Shown piece by piece: positions 25,852 through 34,572 of a DNA stretch of 64,000 bases. Position numbers and translations under genes: made by a program. The notes beneath the pieces are model-generated. The model was not told the origin of the DNA. It was given only the letters and a program-made list of their open reading frames with translations, and ran no database searches. This DNA is from Aneurinibacillus sp. Ricciae_BoGa-3 (GTDB taxonomy: Bacteria > Bacillota > Bacilli > Aneurinibacillales > Aneurinibacillaceae). Every line of letters starts with the position of its first letter. The first letter of the stretch is position 1. The stretch lies in the NCBI RefSeq assembly GCF_028421645.1, contig NZ_CP116888.1, positions 310,001 to 374,000 on the forward strand, in the 5' to 3' direction.

Positions 25852-27721
25852 GCTATTTATCAAGAAGTTTTTCCAACATCCCTTTGTGGATGTATCAGTC
25901 TTTGTTGTATTGATGTATTTGAAGATTGTACTTTTTGCAAAGGAAACAGATGTATCAGGCTTGTTTTTAACAAATCAAGGAAAAGCGTTTAGTATCTTTT
26001 CAATATTGTTGATAGGTTTCGCTTTTTACTTTCTGTCTACAAAAAATCGAAGGATAGGACTTGTTGTTACTGATTTGTTTCTTTCTTTTTTCCTTTTTGC
26101 AGATATCTTGTATAACCGATATTTCCACGATTTTCTCTCTATTGCAGTAATCTTCCAAATTGGACAAGTGGATGCCATAAAGACTTCGATTTATCAACTG
26201 ATTCACTGGAAGGATTTCGTTTTTTTTATTGATGTTTTGGTTCTAACTCCAATCATTTTCATAAAAAAAGAGGCAATAGGTGAAAAAAGAAAGCCCGCAT
26301 CTTTGCAAAAAAAGATTATAACTATCACATCTTTTCTAATCATTGGATATTCAGCAGTGTATTTTTCTGACCAATCTTCTCTGGGTTTTGAAAATCGCAA
26401 TTCAAACCACGTTACTTCCTGTTTGATAGGTGTTTTCAACTATCATTTGTTAGATATTTTCTACTTCACAAAAGAAAAAATAACCGCTCCTACCGTAACT
26501 CCTGAGGAATTAACAAAAATTAAACATTCCTTTCAATCCGAACCCACACCAAAGGATGCACTTTATGGAATAGCAAAAGGGAAGAACGTCATCATGATTC
26601 AAAATGAATCATTATCGGGCTACCTGGTCGGACTAAAAGTAAATGGACAAGAAATAACTCCTCATATTAATCAATTGGTAAAGGAAAGTTACTATAATGA
26701 TAACTACTATCAAGAAGTGGGCGATGGACACTCTTCGGATGCTGAAGTAGAGGTATTAAACTCTATTTATCCATTAAAGCAGGGAAGTGTTAGTGTTCTT
26801 TATGGACACAATGACTACAATAGCCTTGCGAATATCCTCAAAGACAATGGATACTATACGATGTCTGCACATGGATACAGCGGGGTTTTCTGGAACCGAA
26901 TCAATACACATAAAGCCTATGGATTTCAACGCAGTGACTTCCAAAATAAGTTCACGGTCACATCTGATAATCAAATTGGTTGGGCGATTTCTGACAAAGG
27001 TTTCTTTGAACAAAGCGTCGATAAACTCGCAGAATTACCAAAACCGTTCTTTAGTTATTTAATCACTCTCCAAAATCACACGCCTTTCACACTACCTGCC
27101 AATAAAAAAGAATTGTCATTAGGAAAAATGGAAGGAACGCCAATAGGGGATTATCTACAATCCTCTCATAATATAGATGAAGCGGTAGGCACGTTAATCG
27201 AACGTTTAAAAGCAAAAGGATTATATGACAATACCGTAATTGTTATGTATGGCGACCATAATGCCGAATTTAGCCAGGAAGATTTGAAGCCTTTATTTCC
27301 TTCGATTCAACCCTATCAGTTGGTATCCACAAAACGTGTACCACTCATTATTCATTTTCCCCATAATCAAGTCGTTAAAAAAGACCATCAGCTTACAGGA
27401 CATATTGACGTAACGCCATCGATGCTTCATTTGCTAGGTATTCAAGCAAAATATCCATTCTTTTATGGACAAGACTTGTTCAGTCAAGTAAAACAACGAA
27501 AAATTCCTTTTCAGGATGGTAGTTTTCTTGCGGATAACTACTTTTTTATGAACAATGGTATGGATTTTGAGCATGGATATGCAATGGATATGAATACTGG
27601 AAAAGAGATTAAGAAAACGAAACAAATGAAAGATATTTATACAAGAGTACAAGAAGAGTCACAAAACTCCAATCTCATTGTAAAAAGAAATCTTATTAAA
27701 AAATTAGAAGCTACACCTTGA
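25793..27721 (+). CDS. LtaS-like phosphoglycerol transferase / sulfatase-family membrane protein
   Basis: 642 aa if the ATG at 25793 is used; the true start is uncertain. AAGGAAGGG (25840s) fits a start near 25859, where ATC AAG AAG TTT would give the family-like MKKFF start, but ATC is rare. Five N-terminal membrane segments precede an extracellular sulfatase domain from ~residue 260: NVIMIQNES, then GDGHSSDAEVEVLNSIYPL, and VMYGDHNAEFS. Lipoteichoic acid synthases of this family attach glycerol phosphate to surface polymers. The usual catalytic Thr in GxGKT-S is replaced by Ser (S314). The gene lies between two halves of a methyltransferase. Confidence 0.85.
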   Translation: MTMFWVNLKNLVLKNIRKGELFIKKFFQHPFVDVSVFVVLMYLKIVLFAKETDVSGLFLTNQGKAFSIFSILLIGFAFYFLSTKNRRIGLVVTDLFLSFFLFADILYNRYFHDFLSIAVIFQIGQVDAIKTSIYQLIHWKDFVFFIDVLVLTPIIFIKKEAIGEKRKPASLQKKIITITSFLIIGYSAVYFSDQSSLGFENRNSNHVTSCLIGVFNYHLLDIFYFTKEKITAPTVTPEELTKIKHSFQSEPTPKDALYGIAKGKNVIMIQNESLSGYLVGLKVNGQEITPHINQLVKESYYNDNYYQEVGDGHSSDAEVEVLNSIYPLKQGSVSVLYGHNDYNSLANILKDNGYYTMSAHGYSGVFWNRINTHKAYGFQRSDFQNKFTVTSDNQIGWAISDKGFFEQSVDKLAELPKPFFSYLITLQNHTPFTLPANKKELSLGKMEGTPIGDYLQSSHNIDEAVGTLIERLKAKGLYDNTVIVMYGDHNAEFSQEDLKPLFPSIQPYQLVSTKRVPLIIHFPHNQVVKKDHQLTGHIDVTPSMLHLLGIQAKYPFFYGQDLFSQVKQRKIPFQDGSFLADNYFFMNNGMDFEHGYAMDMNTGKEIKKTKQMKDIYTRVQEESQNSNLIVKRNLIKKLEATP

Positions 27722-27754
27722 TAAAGCGTTTGAATGAAAAGAGGAGGTATGAAA

Positions 27755-28060
27755 TTGGGATATAGAAGAAGCGATATACCTGAACATTTACGGGTGTATT
27801 TCGAAGGGAGTGGTGATAGGGTGATTCGTGTAAACGAATCACCCTACTTAACCGTGAAACCCTTGCATTTAATCGAACAGTTGGTTCGCATGGTTACGCC
27901 TCCTGGTGGGGTTTGTTTAGAACCGTTCTCAGGAAGTGGAACGACGCCTCTTGCGTGTGCAGTAGCAGGTGTCGATTTTGTAGCCATTGACCAAGAAAAA
28001 GAGTATGTCGAAATGTCTAATGATAGAGTGGCATCCTATCGAGTAAGAAAACCATCATGA
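27755..28060 (+). CDS. DNA methyltransferase, C-terminal SAM-binding part of a split gene
   Basis: 101 aa from the TTG at 27755, which has GAGGAGGT 7 nt upstream; longer starts are too close to or upstream of that site. It contains YLTVKPLHLIEQLVRMVTPP and the SAM-binding motif I EPFSGSGTT (residues ~56-64), then FVAIDQEKEY. In beta/gamma-type methyltransferases this block is the direct continuation of the part encoded at 24844-25851. Alone it has no catalytic DPPY. It has its own start signal, so both parts may be made and reassemble. Its stop overlaps the next ATG (ATGA). Confidence 0.85.
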   Translation: MGYRRSDIPEHLRVYFEGSGDRVIRVNESPYLTVKPLHLIEQLVRMVTPPGGVCLEPFSGSGTTPLACAVAGVDFVAIDQEKEYVEMSNDRVASYRVRKPS

Positions 28061-28947
28061 AGCCACAATTACTGATTCATGGAGACAGTAGGGAAGAATT
28101 GAAAAGTTTGGAACCAAACTCCATCGACATTGTCCTATCTGATATTCCTTACAACATTTCATTTGATGAATGGGATGTTCTTCACCAAAACAAAAACTCC
28201 GCCTTACTTGGAAGTTCTCCTGCTCAATTAAAAAACGCTTCCTTTAAAAAGAGGGGAAAGCCTATAAACGGTTGGTCAAAAGATGACCGCAATGCTTCTT
28301 ACGAATATTATGAGTGGTGTCGTAGTTGGATAAAAGAATTGTATCGTGTAACCAAGGAAGGGTCACCGATTCTTCTTTTCTCCTCACGTCGTTATTTGCA
28401 TCGAGTAGCCAGCGCATTAGAAGATGAAGGGTTTGTCATTCGGGATATCCTTATATGGGAAAAAGATAAAGCGCACAAAAAAGCACAACGAGTTCAAAAG
28501 GTGCTAGAGAGAAGAGGCATGCATGACACGCAATTTGATAATTACCGTATTGGGAACTTAGCCCCTATTTTTGAACCCATTTTGTTTGCGATGAAACCCT
28601 ATAAAGGAACGCTTACGGACTGCATCCTACGTGATAGGATTGGGGGATTTTATTGCCCTGATGGTAAAATTCCAGACAATAAATTTGTTTATCCAGCCAA
28701 TCGAAAGAATGTTTTTCATCCTACTGAAAAACCTGTCGGGTTGATAAAGAACATATTAGAGGTATTCTCTTTAGACGAATCGCATGTCATTCTTGACCCC
28801 TTTATGGGAGGAGGTTCAATTCCGTTAGGGGCGAAAGAGATGAATCGTGGATTCGTGGGAATTGAAAAACAACGGACTTTTTTTCAGACCGCATATGGGA
28901 GAGTACTGAAGCAAGAGCGTATGGAGATAGAAGGAATGTACGTGTAA
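28057..28947 (+). CDS. DNA methyltransferase (N4/N6 type)
   Basis: 296 aa, overlapping the preceding gene by 4 bp. Catalytic motif is SDIPY (residues 28-32) rather than DPPY, followed by YRVTKEGSPILLFSS. Near the C-terminus HPTEKPVGLI and the SAM-binding ILDPFMGGGSIPLGA are intact, so this is a complete beta-type enzyme. Ile for Pro in motif IV is seen in some members. It probably modifies adenine-N6 or cytosine-N4 at an unknown site; no restriction partner is visible, so it may protect element DNA in new hosts. Confidence 0.9.
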   Translation: MKPQLLIHGDSREELKSLEPNSIDIVLSDIPYNISFDEWDVLHQNKNSALLGSSPAQLKNASFKKRGKPINGWSKDDRNASYEYYEWCRSWIKELYRVTKEGSPILLFSSRRYLHRVASALEDEGFVIRDILIWEKDKAHKKAQRVQKVLERRGMHDTQFDNYRIGNLAPIFEPILFAMKPYKGTLTDCILRDRIGGFYCPDGKIPDNKFVYPANRKNVFHPTEKPVGLIKNILEVFSLDESHVILDPFMGGGSIPLGAKEMNRGFVGIEKQRTFFQTAYGRVLKQERMEIEGMYV

Positions 28948-29000
28948 ACAAATATGTAAACATTTAATGAAACATAAAAGAACGTTGTTTATGATTAAAT

Positions 29001-29036
29001 AAAGACCCCCTAACAAAGTATCGGTTAGGGGGCTTT
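29001..29036. terminator. Bidirectional terminator
   Basis: CCCCCTAAC / GTTAGGGGG stem extended by AAAG / CTTT, between convergent genes. Confidence 0.9.
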
Positions 29037-29037
29037 C

Positions 29038-30360
29038 TTATGCTTCTATTTTCATGGTCTGTTCAAAAATGCGTTCTTCCAAACCACTATTGGCAAAATG
29101 ATGGATATTACCCAAAAAATCGAACTGAAAAAGAGCTTCATGAAAGGGGAGGCTATTTAATCGTTCAAATGTAGTAAAATAAACGTTTTTTACACCAATT
29201 AAATCCACCACTTTTAAATCTCGCTGGATTTGTTGTTCACTCTCTGCAATCACGATATAACAAATATCCCGATTGAATTTCCGCTTGAAGAAGGCATTGT
29301 GTTTATCCGAATAAGCGATTTTGCTAATCACGGAAAGTGGGCTATAGGAATACTCGTCCACAACGAATTCCTGAACCCGCTTATTCTCAACCAAAATATG
29401 ATTGTTGTCTTTGACTTTTCGGATATAAAGCCCATGTTCGGTTCCTTCAAAAGTATCTTTAAGGATATAGCCACTCGCAACATCAAAACTGTGTTTTTCA
29501 GTGAATATCTGCTGAATAGAACGGTAGATAGGAAGTTCCCCTTTTAAAGAGGGGATTAATTTATCATGGAGGAGTGTAAGCAGTTCCTCTTTTGTGCCAA
29601 TGTAGATTTCAAAATCTGCATCCATAATATCAATGATACGTTCATAAATGGTATATCTTACGAGGTCTGCCCGTTCCTGCGTACGAGCGGTTCCATCACA
29701 GATAAAAAGCACCACAATTTTTCTTTCTTTATAGGCGTATTCTCTTGAATTTAAAAAGTTTCGGTAGTTTTCCCATTTCTCAAAGAGTTGTTTTTTACTT
29801 TCCGTTGCCATGTCCATTTCAATAAAAAAATCCGTATCAAGCATGGTTATCATACCATCAGGTCGGATACTGGTAAATTGACCCACATATTTTTCATCGT
29901 AATACTTCCAATTAACTCCTTCATTTTGAAGCATAAAATCGATAACGAATTGATTTTGATGGACTTGGTGATTAATGTTCTTAGGATAAATCTTTAGCTC
30001 GGATGCTCGATAATAGCCTCGTTTTACAACTTGTTTTTTCGCATCGTATATATTAGTAGGTAAATCAAAGCAATAGCGAATCACTTCAATACCTAGAGGA
30101 GTTAAAAAGTAAACAGGTTCAGACTCACCAAAGATTTTTGTGATTCTTTCTACCTCTTCTATTAAATGAAAAGAAAGTAGCTCACTGATTTTTTTTATCG
30201 CTGTTTCATTGGAAATAGCTTCATTGGTCAGTAGAGATTTACTGTAATGTAATTGATAAAGTTGTTGTTGCGTTAAACAACGAAACATGTAAATCGAACG
30301 TAATGCTTCAACATCCCTTTGAGAAAGAGATTTTAGAATATCTTTGATGGCATTTTTCAT
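29038..30360 (-). CDS. Replication-relaxation family protein, long form
   Basis: 440 aa from the ATG at 30360, which follows GAGAGGGGAAG; the ATG at 30390 has no site. A winged-helix N-terminus (SQRDVEALRSIYMFRCLTQQ, then QLYQLHYSK) is followed by ~IRPDGMITMLDTDFFIEMDM, an arrangement like a PD-(D/E)xK-type core, and further alpha/beta blocks. It is a longer relative of the protein at 9833-10750. The family is typical of Firmicute plasmids and is annotated as replication-relaxation, but its activity is not well defined. It could be a nuclease; that is inference from the motif. Confidence 0.72.
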   Translation of the reverse strand: MKNAIKDILKSLSQRDVEALRSIYMFRCLTQQQLYQLHYSKSLLTNEAISNETAIKKISELLSFHLIEEVERITKIFGESEPVYFLTPLGIEVIRYCFDLPTNIYDAKKQVVKRGYYRASELKIYPKNINHQVHQNQFVIDFMLQNEGVNWKYYDEKYVGQFTSIRPDGMITMLDTDFFIEMDMATESKKQLFEKWENYRNFLNSREYAYKERKIVVLFICDGTARTQERADLVRYTIYERIIDIMDADFEIYIGTKEELLTLLHDKLIPSLKGELPIYRSIQQIFTEKHSFDVASGYILKDTFEGTEHGLYIRKVKDNNHILVENKRVQEFVVDEYSYSPLSVISKIAYSDKHNAFFKRKFNRDICYIVIAESEQQIQRDLKVVDLIGVKNVYFTTFERLNSLPFHEALFQFDFLGNIHHFANSGLEERIFEQTMKIEA

Positions 30361-30501
30361 TCTCTTCCCCTCTCTCTTTAACGGTTTCATTATAATAAAA
30401 TGCCTTTACTCCTATTGTATGTAAAGGCATTTTAAAACATAATCAACTATGGATTTGTGTAGGTTGTAGGAGGTAAGTAGGAAGGATAATATTATCGTGT
30501 G

Positions 30502-30572
30502 TTGACTTTAGGCTTAATTATAAAATAATTGCATAAAAATTATTTGACTTTAAGCGAAATCGTTGCTATTAT
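30502..30572 (+). promoter_or_regulatory. Tandem plus-strand promoters facing the 75-aa gene
   Basis: TTGACTTTAGGC at 30502 and TTGACTTTAAGC at 30544 are direct repeats 42 bp apart. The second has a 17-bp spacer to TATTAT (30567-30572), a good sigma-A promoter. Transcripts would run antisense through the 75-aa gene (30617-30844) towards the Xre gene at 31098. Confidence 0.55.
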
Positions 30573-30616
30573 AGACTTGTAGTAACGAGAGCGTTATACA
30601 GCCATGATATTGAATG

Positions 30617-30844
30617 CTAATTTTTGATATGTTTGTAAAAATAAGTATCAATTGCATTTAAAATCTTCTTGGTTGTTTGAAGCCCCATTCGCTCTAACTG
30701 ATATTCCAGATTTAAACCGCTATATTTGGCTTCAACCATCTCAGCGATTTTTGCACAAAGTTCATAGCGATTGTTGGATTGTGTTTCCTGGATAGCAGTT
30801 TTAATGAGTTCTTTTGTACCTCTTGTAAGCTTAAAATCAGACAC
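30617..30844 (-). CDS. 75-aa helical protein, candidate regulator
   Basis: Starts MSDFKLTRGTKELIKTAIQE; charged, fully helical by composition, with no signal peptide. AAAGGAGG precedes the ATG. Not recognised. Its own promoter (TTGACT-17-TATAAT, minus strand) carries a perfect GACTATAGTC palindrome overlapping the expected transcription start, the core of the element-wide TTGACTATA motif. That makes it a candidate small regulator controlling itself, though it lacks an evident helix-turn-helix. Antisense promoters face it from the other side. Confidence 0.65.
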   Translation of the reverse strand: MSDFKLTRGTKELIKTAIQETQSNNRYELCAKIAEMVEAKYSGLNLEYQLERMGLQTTKKILNAIDTYFYKHIKN

Positions 30845-30875
30845 GATAATTTTTCCTCCTTTATATAAATCTTTA

Positions 30876-30887
30876 TTGACTATAGTC
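30876..30887. promoter_or_regulatory. TTGACTATA element with GACTATAGTC palindrome (candidate operator)
   Basis: The palindrome at 30878-30887 begins 3 bp downstream of the -10 of the 75-aa gene and overlaps its expected start point, the usual place for a repressor. Confidence 0.6.
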
Positions 30888-30890
30888 TAT

Positions 30891-30919
30891 ATTATATGTG
30901 AATAACCAAAATCAGTCAA
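30891..30919 (-). promoter_or_regulatory. Sigma-A promoter of the 75-aa gene
   Basis: Minus strand TTGACT (30914-30919), 17-bp spacer, TATAAT (30891-30896). Confidence 0.75.
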
Positions 30920-31097
30920 CCGATATTGGTTTTAGTCAATGACACGATTTCGTCGATTATAAAGGAATAAATTTGTGGATATAATAATAGCAAATAATAG
31001 AAAAAAATCAGGTTAGATAATTCATCTTTACGCTTAACCAGGTTCAAATACTTAATCAGTTTTAAGAACGTTTCCACAATCAGAGGAGGTAAGGGTT

Positions 31098-31880
31098 ATG
31101 GCAAGTCCAGAGGAAAAAAAAGGCTGGTATGAAAAATTTGTTGATAAGGCAAAAACTTTAGAATTAAGCAGTGTTTATCCACTCATTGAACAAGTAAAGA
31201 AAGCAGAAGAAGCAGAGGCGATAGCTGAAGAAACGCAGGAGCCTATTCCAAAAGAAGCGCATAAGCAAGCTGTTGGTAAGCTTGAACAAATGATTGGGGA
31301 ACTTACATTAACCGATGAAGAACTTGATAAAGTATTAAATAACTTCGAGTTTCGAATCGACAAAGAAAAAGACGTTCCAAGCGAGAAGGCATTTGAGTTT
31401 GTTAAAGGGAGATTTGAGCGGAAATTTCGTTTGCTTTCCAATCGCATTGAACGAGCGATTACAGAAGGCTTCGGCTCTTACATTAAGCAAGTAAGGAAAG
31501 GGAAAGGTTTATCCCTTCAAACCGTTGCGGATTTAACAGGAATTAGTCCTTCCTATATCAATCGTATCGAGAAGAGTGAGCGAAAAGCTCCTAGTTATCG
31601 AATCATTGAGAAACTTGCTAAAGCCTTTGAGGTTCCGATTGAAGAAATGTTGAAAATCGCTGGCATTAAAGAGGATACGACGAAGGTTCAAGGTTTTGCT
31701 CAAGTTATCTATTCAAATGGATTTACTATCAACGGACGACTTATCCCAAATAAACAAAAAGAAATGATTGTAGAAATCATTACAAAAATGGATGAAGCAG
31801 TTTGGGGTAATGATACAAAGTATAGAGAGTCCATAGAGTTGATGGAACTTATCAATAAGTACAAGGAACTTGATAAGTAA
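31098..31880 (+). CDS. Xre-family regulator at the head of the Tad locus (copy 1)
   Basis: 260 aa, ATG 8 nt after AGGAGG. A helical N-terminal region (~1-130, with an acidic 38-60 stretch) precedes an Xre helix-turn-helix at ~134-188: KGKGLSLQTVADLTGISPSY then INRIEKSERKAPS and LAKAFEVPIEEML. The C-terminal ~70 residues are unassigned. It has its own terminator and lies just upstream of the Tad genes, so it may control them. In copy 2 the same gene begins exactly at the duplication junction and is damaged. Confidence 0.88.
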   Translation: MASPEEKKGWYEKFVDKAKTLELSSVYPLIEQVKKAEEAEAIAEETQEPIPKEAHKQAVGKLEQMIGELTLTDEELDKVLNNFEFRIDKEKDVPSEKAFEFVKGRFERKFRLLSNRIERAITEGFGSYIKQVRKGKGLSLQTVADLTGISPSYINRIEKSERKAPSYRIIEKLAKAFEVPIEEMLKIAGIKEDTTKVQGFAQVIYSNGFTINGRLIPNKQKEMIVEIITKMDEAVWGNDTKYRESIELMELINKYKELDK

Positions 31881-31906
31881 TTGACATTTATAAGTCAAAA
31901 TCATGA

Positions 31907-31940
31907 AAACATAGGGGAGCAATATGCCCTGTGTTTTTTT
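31907..31940 (+). terminator. Terminator after the Xre gene
   Basis: ACATAGGG / CCCTGTGT stem with one G-T pair, then seven T. Confidence 0.8.
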
Positions 31941-32106
31941 ATTTTCTTGTATATTGAATATAATACATAAATGAATATATATTGAATAAAATCAATAAGA
32001 TTATCGAACAAGGTCAAACAGAAAACACATTGAGTGAACGATTTAATCATGGAATAATGAATTCACAATGATTTATGTCAATCGGAAAAGGAGGTGTCGA
32101 AAGAAC

Positions 32107-33708
32107 ATGGAGAAAATTTTATTAGCGGTAGGTTTTCGTCAATTGGAAGATTTCTTAGAAAAAAACCTTAAAAAAGAATTTCTCTTCGTAGGGACAACGG
32201 TGTATAGGGAAGGCATTATTCGGGCTATTGGGCAGAAAAATCCTGATATCGTGGTTATTCGTGAAACGCTGGACGGGAAAGAAAATATCCTTAGTATTGT
32301 CTATGAAATACGAAATAAATTCCCTAAAAAACGGATTGTGTTTATTGCGGGAAAACGTGAGCCTGGTGATGCTCTACTTGCTACACTTGTTAACTACGGT
32401 GTCTATGACATATTGCAAGGAGAAAAGGTACGAGCGCAAGAGATTGTCGCTTTGATTCGCAAACCAAACGAATACAAGGATGTCCAGCACTTACAACCTG
32501 TTCCTGTCTTGGATGAAAGAAAAAATGAGGTTTTATTTCAAGCCCCAACAACGGTTGTTCAAGAAAAGGAAATTATCAAAGAAATTTACATTGATTCTTC
32601 CAAGACAGTTAAGGAAACAACGCCTCAAAACGAACCCCCTGTGTTGGTCAAACCTGATGTTCCAGTAGAAGTACCAGTAGCGGAAGTAATGGAACCTGTT
32701 AAAGAAGAAAAGGATAAAGTGGAGAGCGTCCAAGAAGTACCCCCTCAGAAAAAAAGAGTAAAAGAATCACCGCCAGAACCGCCGAAAGAGCCAGCTAAAC
32801 AAAAAGAACCGCCAAGGGAAGCAACAAAAAAGAGCTTCTTGGATAAGTTAAAGACGAAATCCGATATTAGCAGTTCGCTTGGACAAAAAATGGTGGCAAC
32901 CACCAAACAAAAAATCATCACATTCATAGGTAGTAAAAGCGGCGTTGGGAATTCTTCTATCGCATTTAATACTGCGTTATCTTTGGCTCGAAAAGGTTTA
33001 CGGACAATTTTTGTAGAGTTTGATGACAAAACACCATCTGTTAGTTACTGGTATGAATTAGGTCATCTGGAGAACGGCATCGATTCAGCTTTAATCGCTT
33101 TGGAAAACAATCAGTTTGAAAAAGTAGAAGAAGCGGTTATTAAATCAGAAGATTTAAAGCAAGCAGAAAGCCTCATGCAAAAAAATTACAGGAAGTTTCC
33201 CTCAACATTAGACTTCTTATTTTTCTCCAAAAAGTACCTAACCAGACAAAGCGGTGATGAAATTGAAAACAGAGTAAATCTGTCACTTTCTAAAGAATTA
33301 TTCCTCTACCTCATGTTCCAACTGGATTATGACTTCATTATTTTAGATGTTCCGCAGGATGTTAACCACGAAGTAACCCACAACGCCTTAATTTATTCCA
33401 ATAAAGTATTGCTTACACTTACACAAGATGTCAGTACCATTGGCTATTCTATCTACAAATTAAACGAAGTAGCCAAGAAAGGAATAAATCTCGACAAAAA
33501 GCTTTACTATATCATCAATAAATTTGAGAAATCGGATTTGTCCCTAAAGGAAATAGAGGATTGGATTCAGGTCAGCAATTTAACCACGGTTCCTCTTTTT
33601 AACAAAGAGTTTATTAATGCAAACTTTTTAGGACTTCCTGTTACGCTTTACTCAAAAAATTCAAGCTTACAAACGGCTTTTCAAAAAATAGAAAAGTTGA
33701 TTGTTTAA
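32107..33708 (+). CDS. tadZ: TadZ/CpaE-like protein 1 (pseudo-receiver plus degenerate ATPase)
   Basis: 533 aa from the ATG at 32107, which follows AAAGGAGGTG; an ATG at 32068 would place that site inside the gene. Residues 1-120 resemble a receiver domain, but the phosphoacceptor position reads PDIVVIRE instead of PDVVxxD. A ~120-residue Pro/Glu/Lys linker follows. From ~270 a MinD/ParA-like domain has GSKSGVGNSS where the Walker A GK(S/T) lysine is Asn, so ATP hydrolysis is doubtful. TadZ proteins set the polar location of Tad pili. A second, better conserved TadZ follows at 34638; the two may pair. Confidence 0.85.
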   Translation: MEKILLAVGFRQLEDFLEKNLKKEFLFVGTTVYREGIIRAIGQKNPDIVVIRETLDGKENILSIVYEIRNKFPKKRIVFIAGKREPGDALLATLVNYGVYDILQGEKVRAQEIVALIRKPNEYKDVQHLQPVPVLDERKNEVLFQAPTTVVQEKEIIKEIYIDSSKTVKETTPQNEPPVLVKPDVPVEVPVAEVMEPVKEEKDKVESVQEVPPQKKRVKESPPEPPKEPAKQKEPPREATKKSFLDKLKTKSDISSSLGQKMVATTKQKIITFIGSKSGVGNSSIAFNTALSLARKGLRTIFVEFDDKTPSVSYWYELGHLENGIDSALIALENNQFEKVEEAVIKSEDLKQAESLMQKNYRKFPSTLDFLFFSKKYLTRQSGDEIENRVNLSLSKELFLYLMFQLDYDFIILDVPQDVNHEVTHNALIYSNKVLLTLTQDVSTIGYSIYKLNEVAKKGINLDKKLYYIINKFEKSDLSLKEIEDWIQVSNLTTVPLFNKEFINANFLGLPVTLYSKNSSLQTAFQKIEKLIV

Positions 33709-33729
33709 AATCATAGGAGGTGTAAATCT

Positions 33730-34566
33730 TTGAAGAAAAAAAGAGCCATTATTTTAGGGATGCAATTAGCGATTGTTGCAGGCTTCTCCCTCGCTTTTTA
33801 TAACTATACGCAAAATGAAGTTCAACCCAAGCAGGTCTATGTCTTTAATAAAGACATTGGGGTAAATACGCAAGTAACCCAAGCGGATTTATCAGCCGTC
33901 TCAATTCCATCTAAAGCGGTATCTACGAATTTTGCTGTTAATCCCAAAGATATTGTGGGGAAATACCTGAATTCAAACGCTTATAAGGGTCAATATGTGT
34001 ACAAGCAAGAATTGGTGCGAAAAGACCAAACAGACCCATTTGCCAGCATGGATATGTCTAAATTACGAAAAATATCCATCCCTGTCACTTACGTAGATAG
34101 CTTCGCTGGTAACATCAAACGAGGAGACAAGGTTGACCTCGTATTTACGGGCGAAGGAACCAAAAATATTGGTGGACAACAAACACCATTTAAGTACTCA
34201 AAAGTCTTCCTACAAAACGTTTACGTATATAACGTAGCAACCGATGATGGGTACAAATATGTTGACCACTCCACCAAATCCAAAGCTGAAATTGCGGGAG
34301 CTAACGCTTCAAGTCAAAAAATTGATACTTCTAGCTCTAACAACAAAATCGGCATTGTTACGTTGGCTGTTTCTTTAGACCAAGCAGAAGAAATCCAAGT
34401 AAGAGAAAATGGCGGAAAAGTAAGCATGGTTGGGCGTTTTGACGACAACCAATCTTATGAAACATTAGGCTTTGTCTTGGGTGATTACAGCAAAGTATTT
34501 GCAGATAAAGCAAGTGCTGAAACAGGAAGAGCAACTATCGTAGATAATAACCAGTACCAAAAATAA
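33730..34566 (+). CDS. cpaB: CpaB/RcpC-like SAF-domain protein of the Tad system
   Basis: 278 aa, TTG start after AGGAGG. One N-terminal membrane helix (AIILGMQLAIVAGFSLAFYN) and an SAF domain at ~35-100 (VYVFNKDIGVNTQVTQADLS, GQYVYKQELV). The C-terminal half carries the RcpC/CpaB beta region (ISIPVTYVDSFAGNIKRGDK, VDLVF). In Gram-negative Tad systems CpaB works with the outer-membrane secretin; in a Gram-positive cell it probably links the inner machine to the wall. It lies between the two tadZ genes. Confidence 0.87.
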   Translation: MKKKRAIILGMQLAIVAGFSLAFYNYTQNEVQPKQVYVFNKDIGVNTQVTQADLSAVSIPSKAVSTNFAVNPKDIVGKYLNSNAYKGQYVYKQELVRKDQTDPFASMDMSKLRKISIPVTYVDSFAGNIKRGDKVDLVFTGEGTKNIGGQQTPFKYSKVFLQNVYVYNVATDDGYKYVDHSTKSKAEIAGANASSQKIDTSSSNNKIGIVTLAVSLDQAEEIQVRENGGKVSMVGRFDDNQSYETLGFVLGDYSKVFADKASAETGRATIVDNNQYQK

Positions 34567-34572
34567 AAGGCA

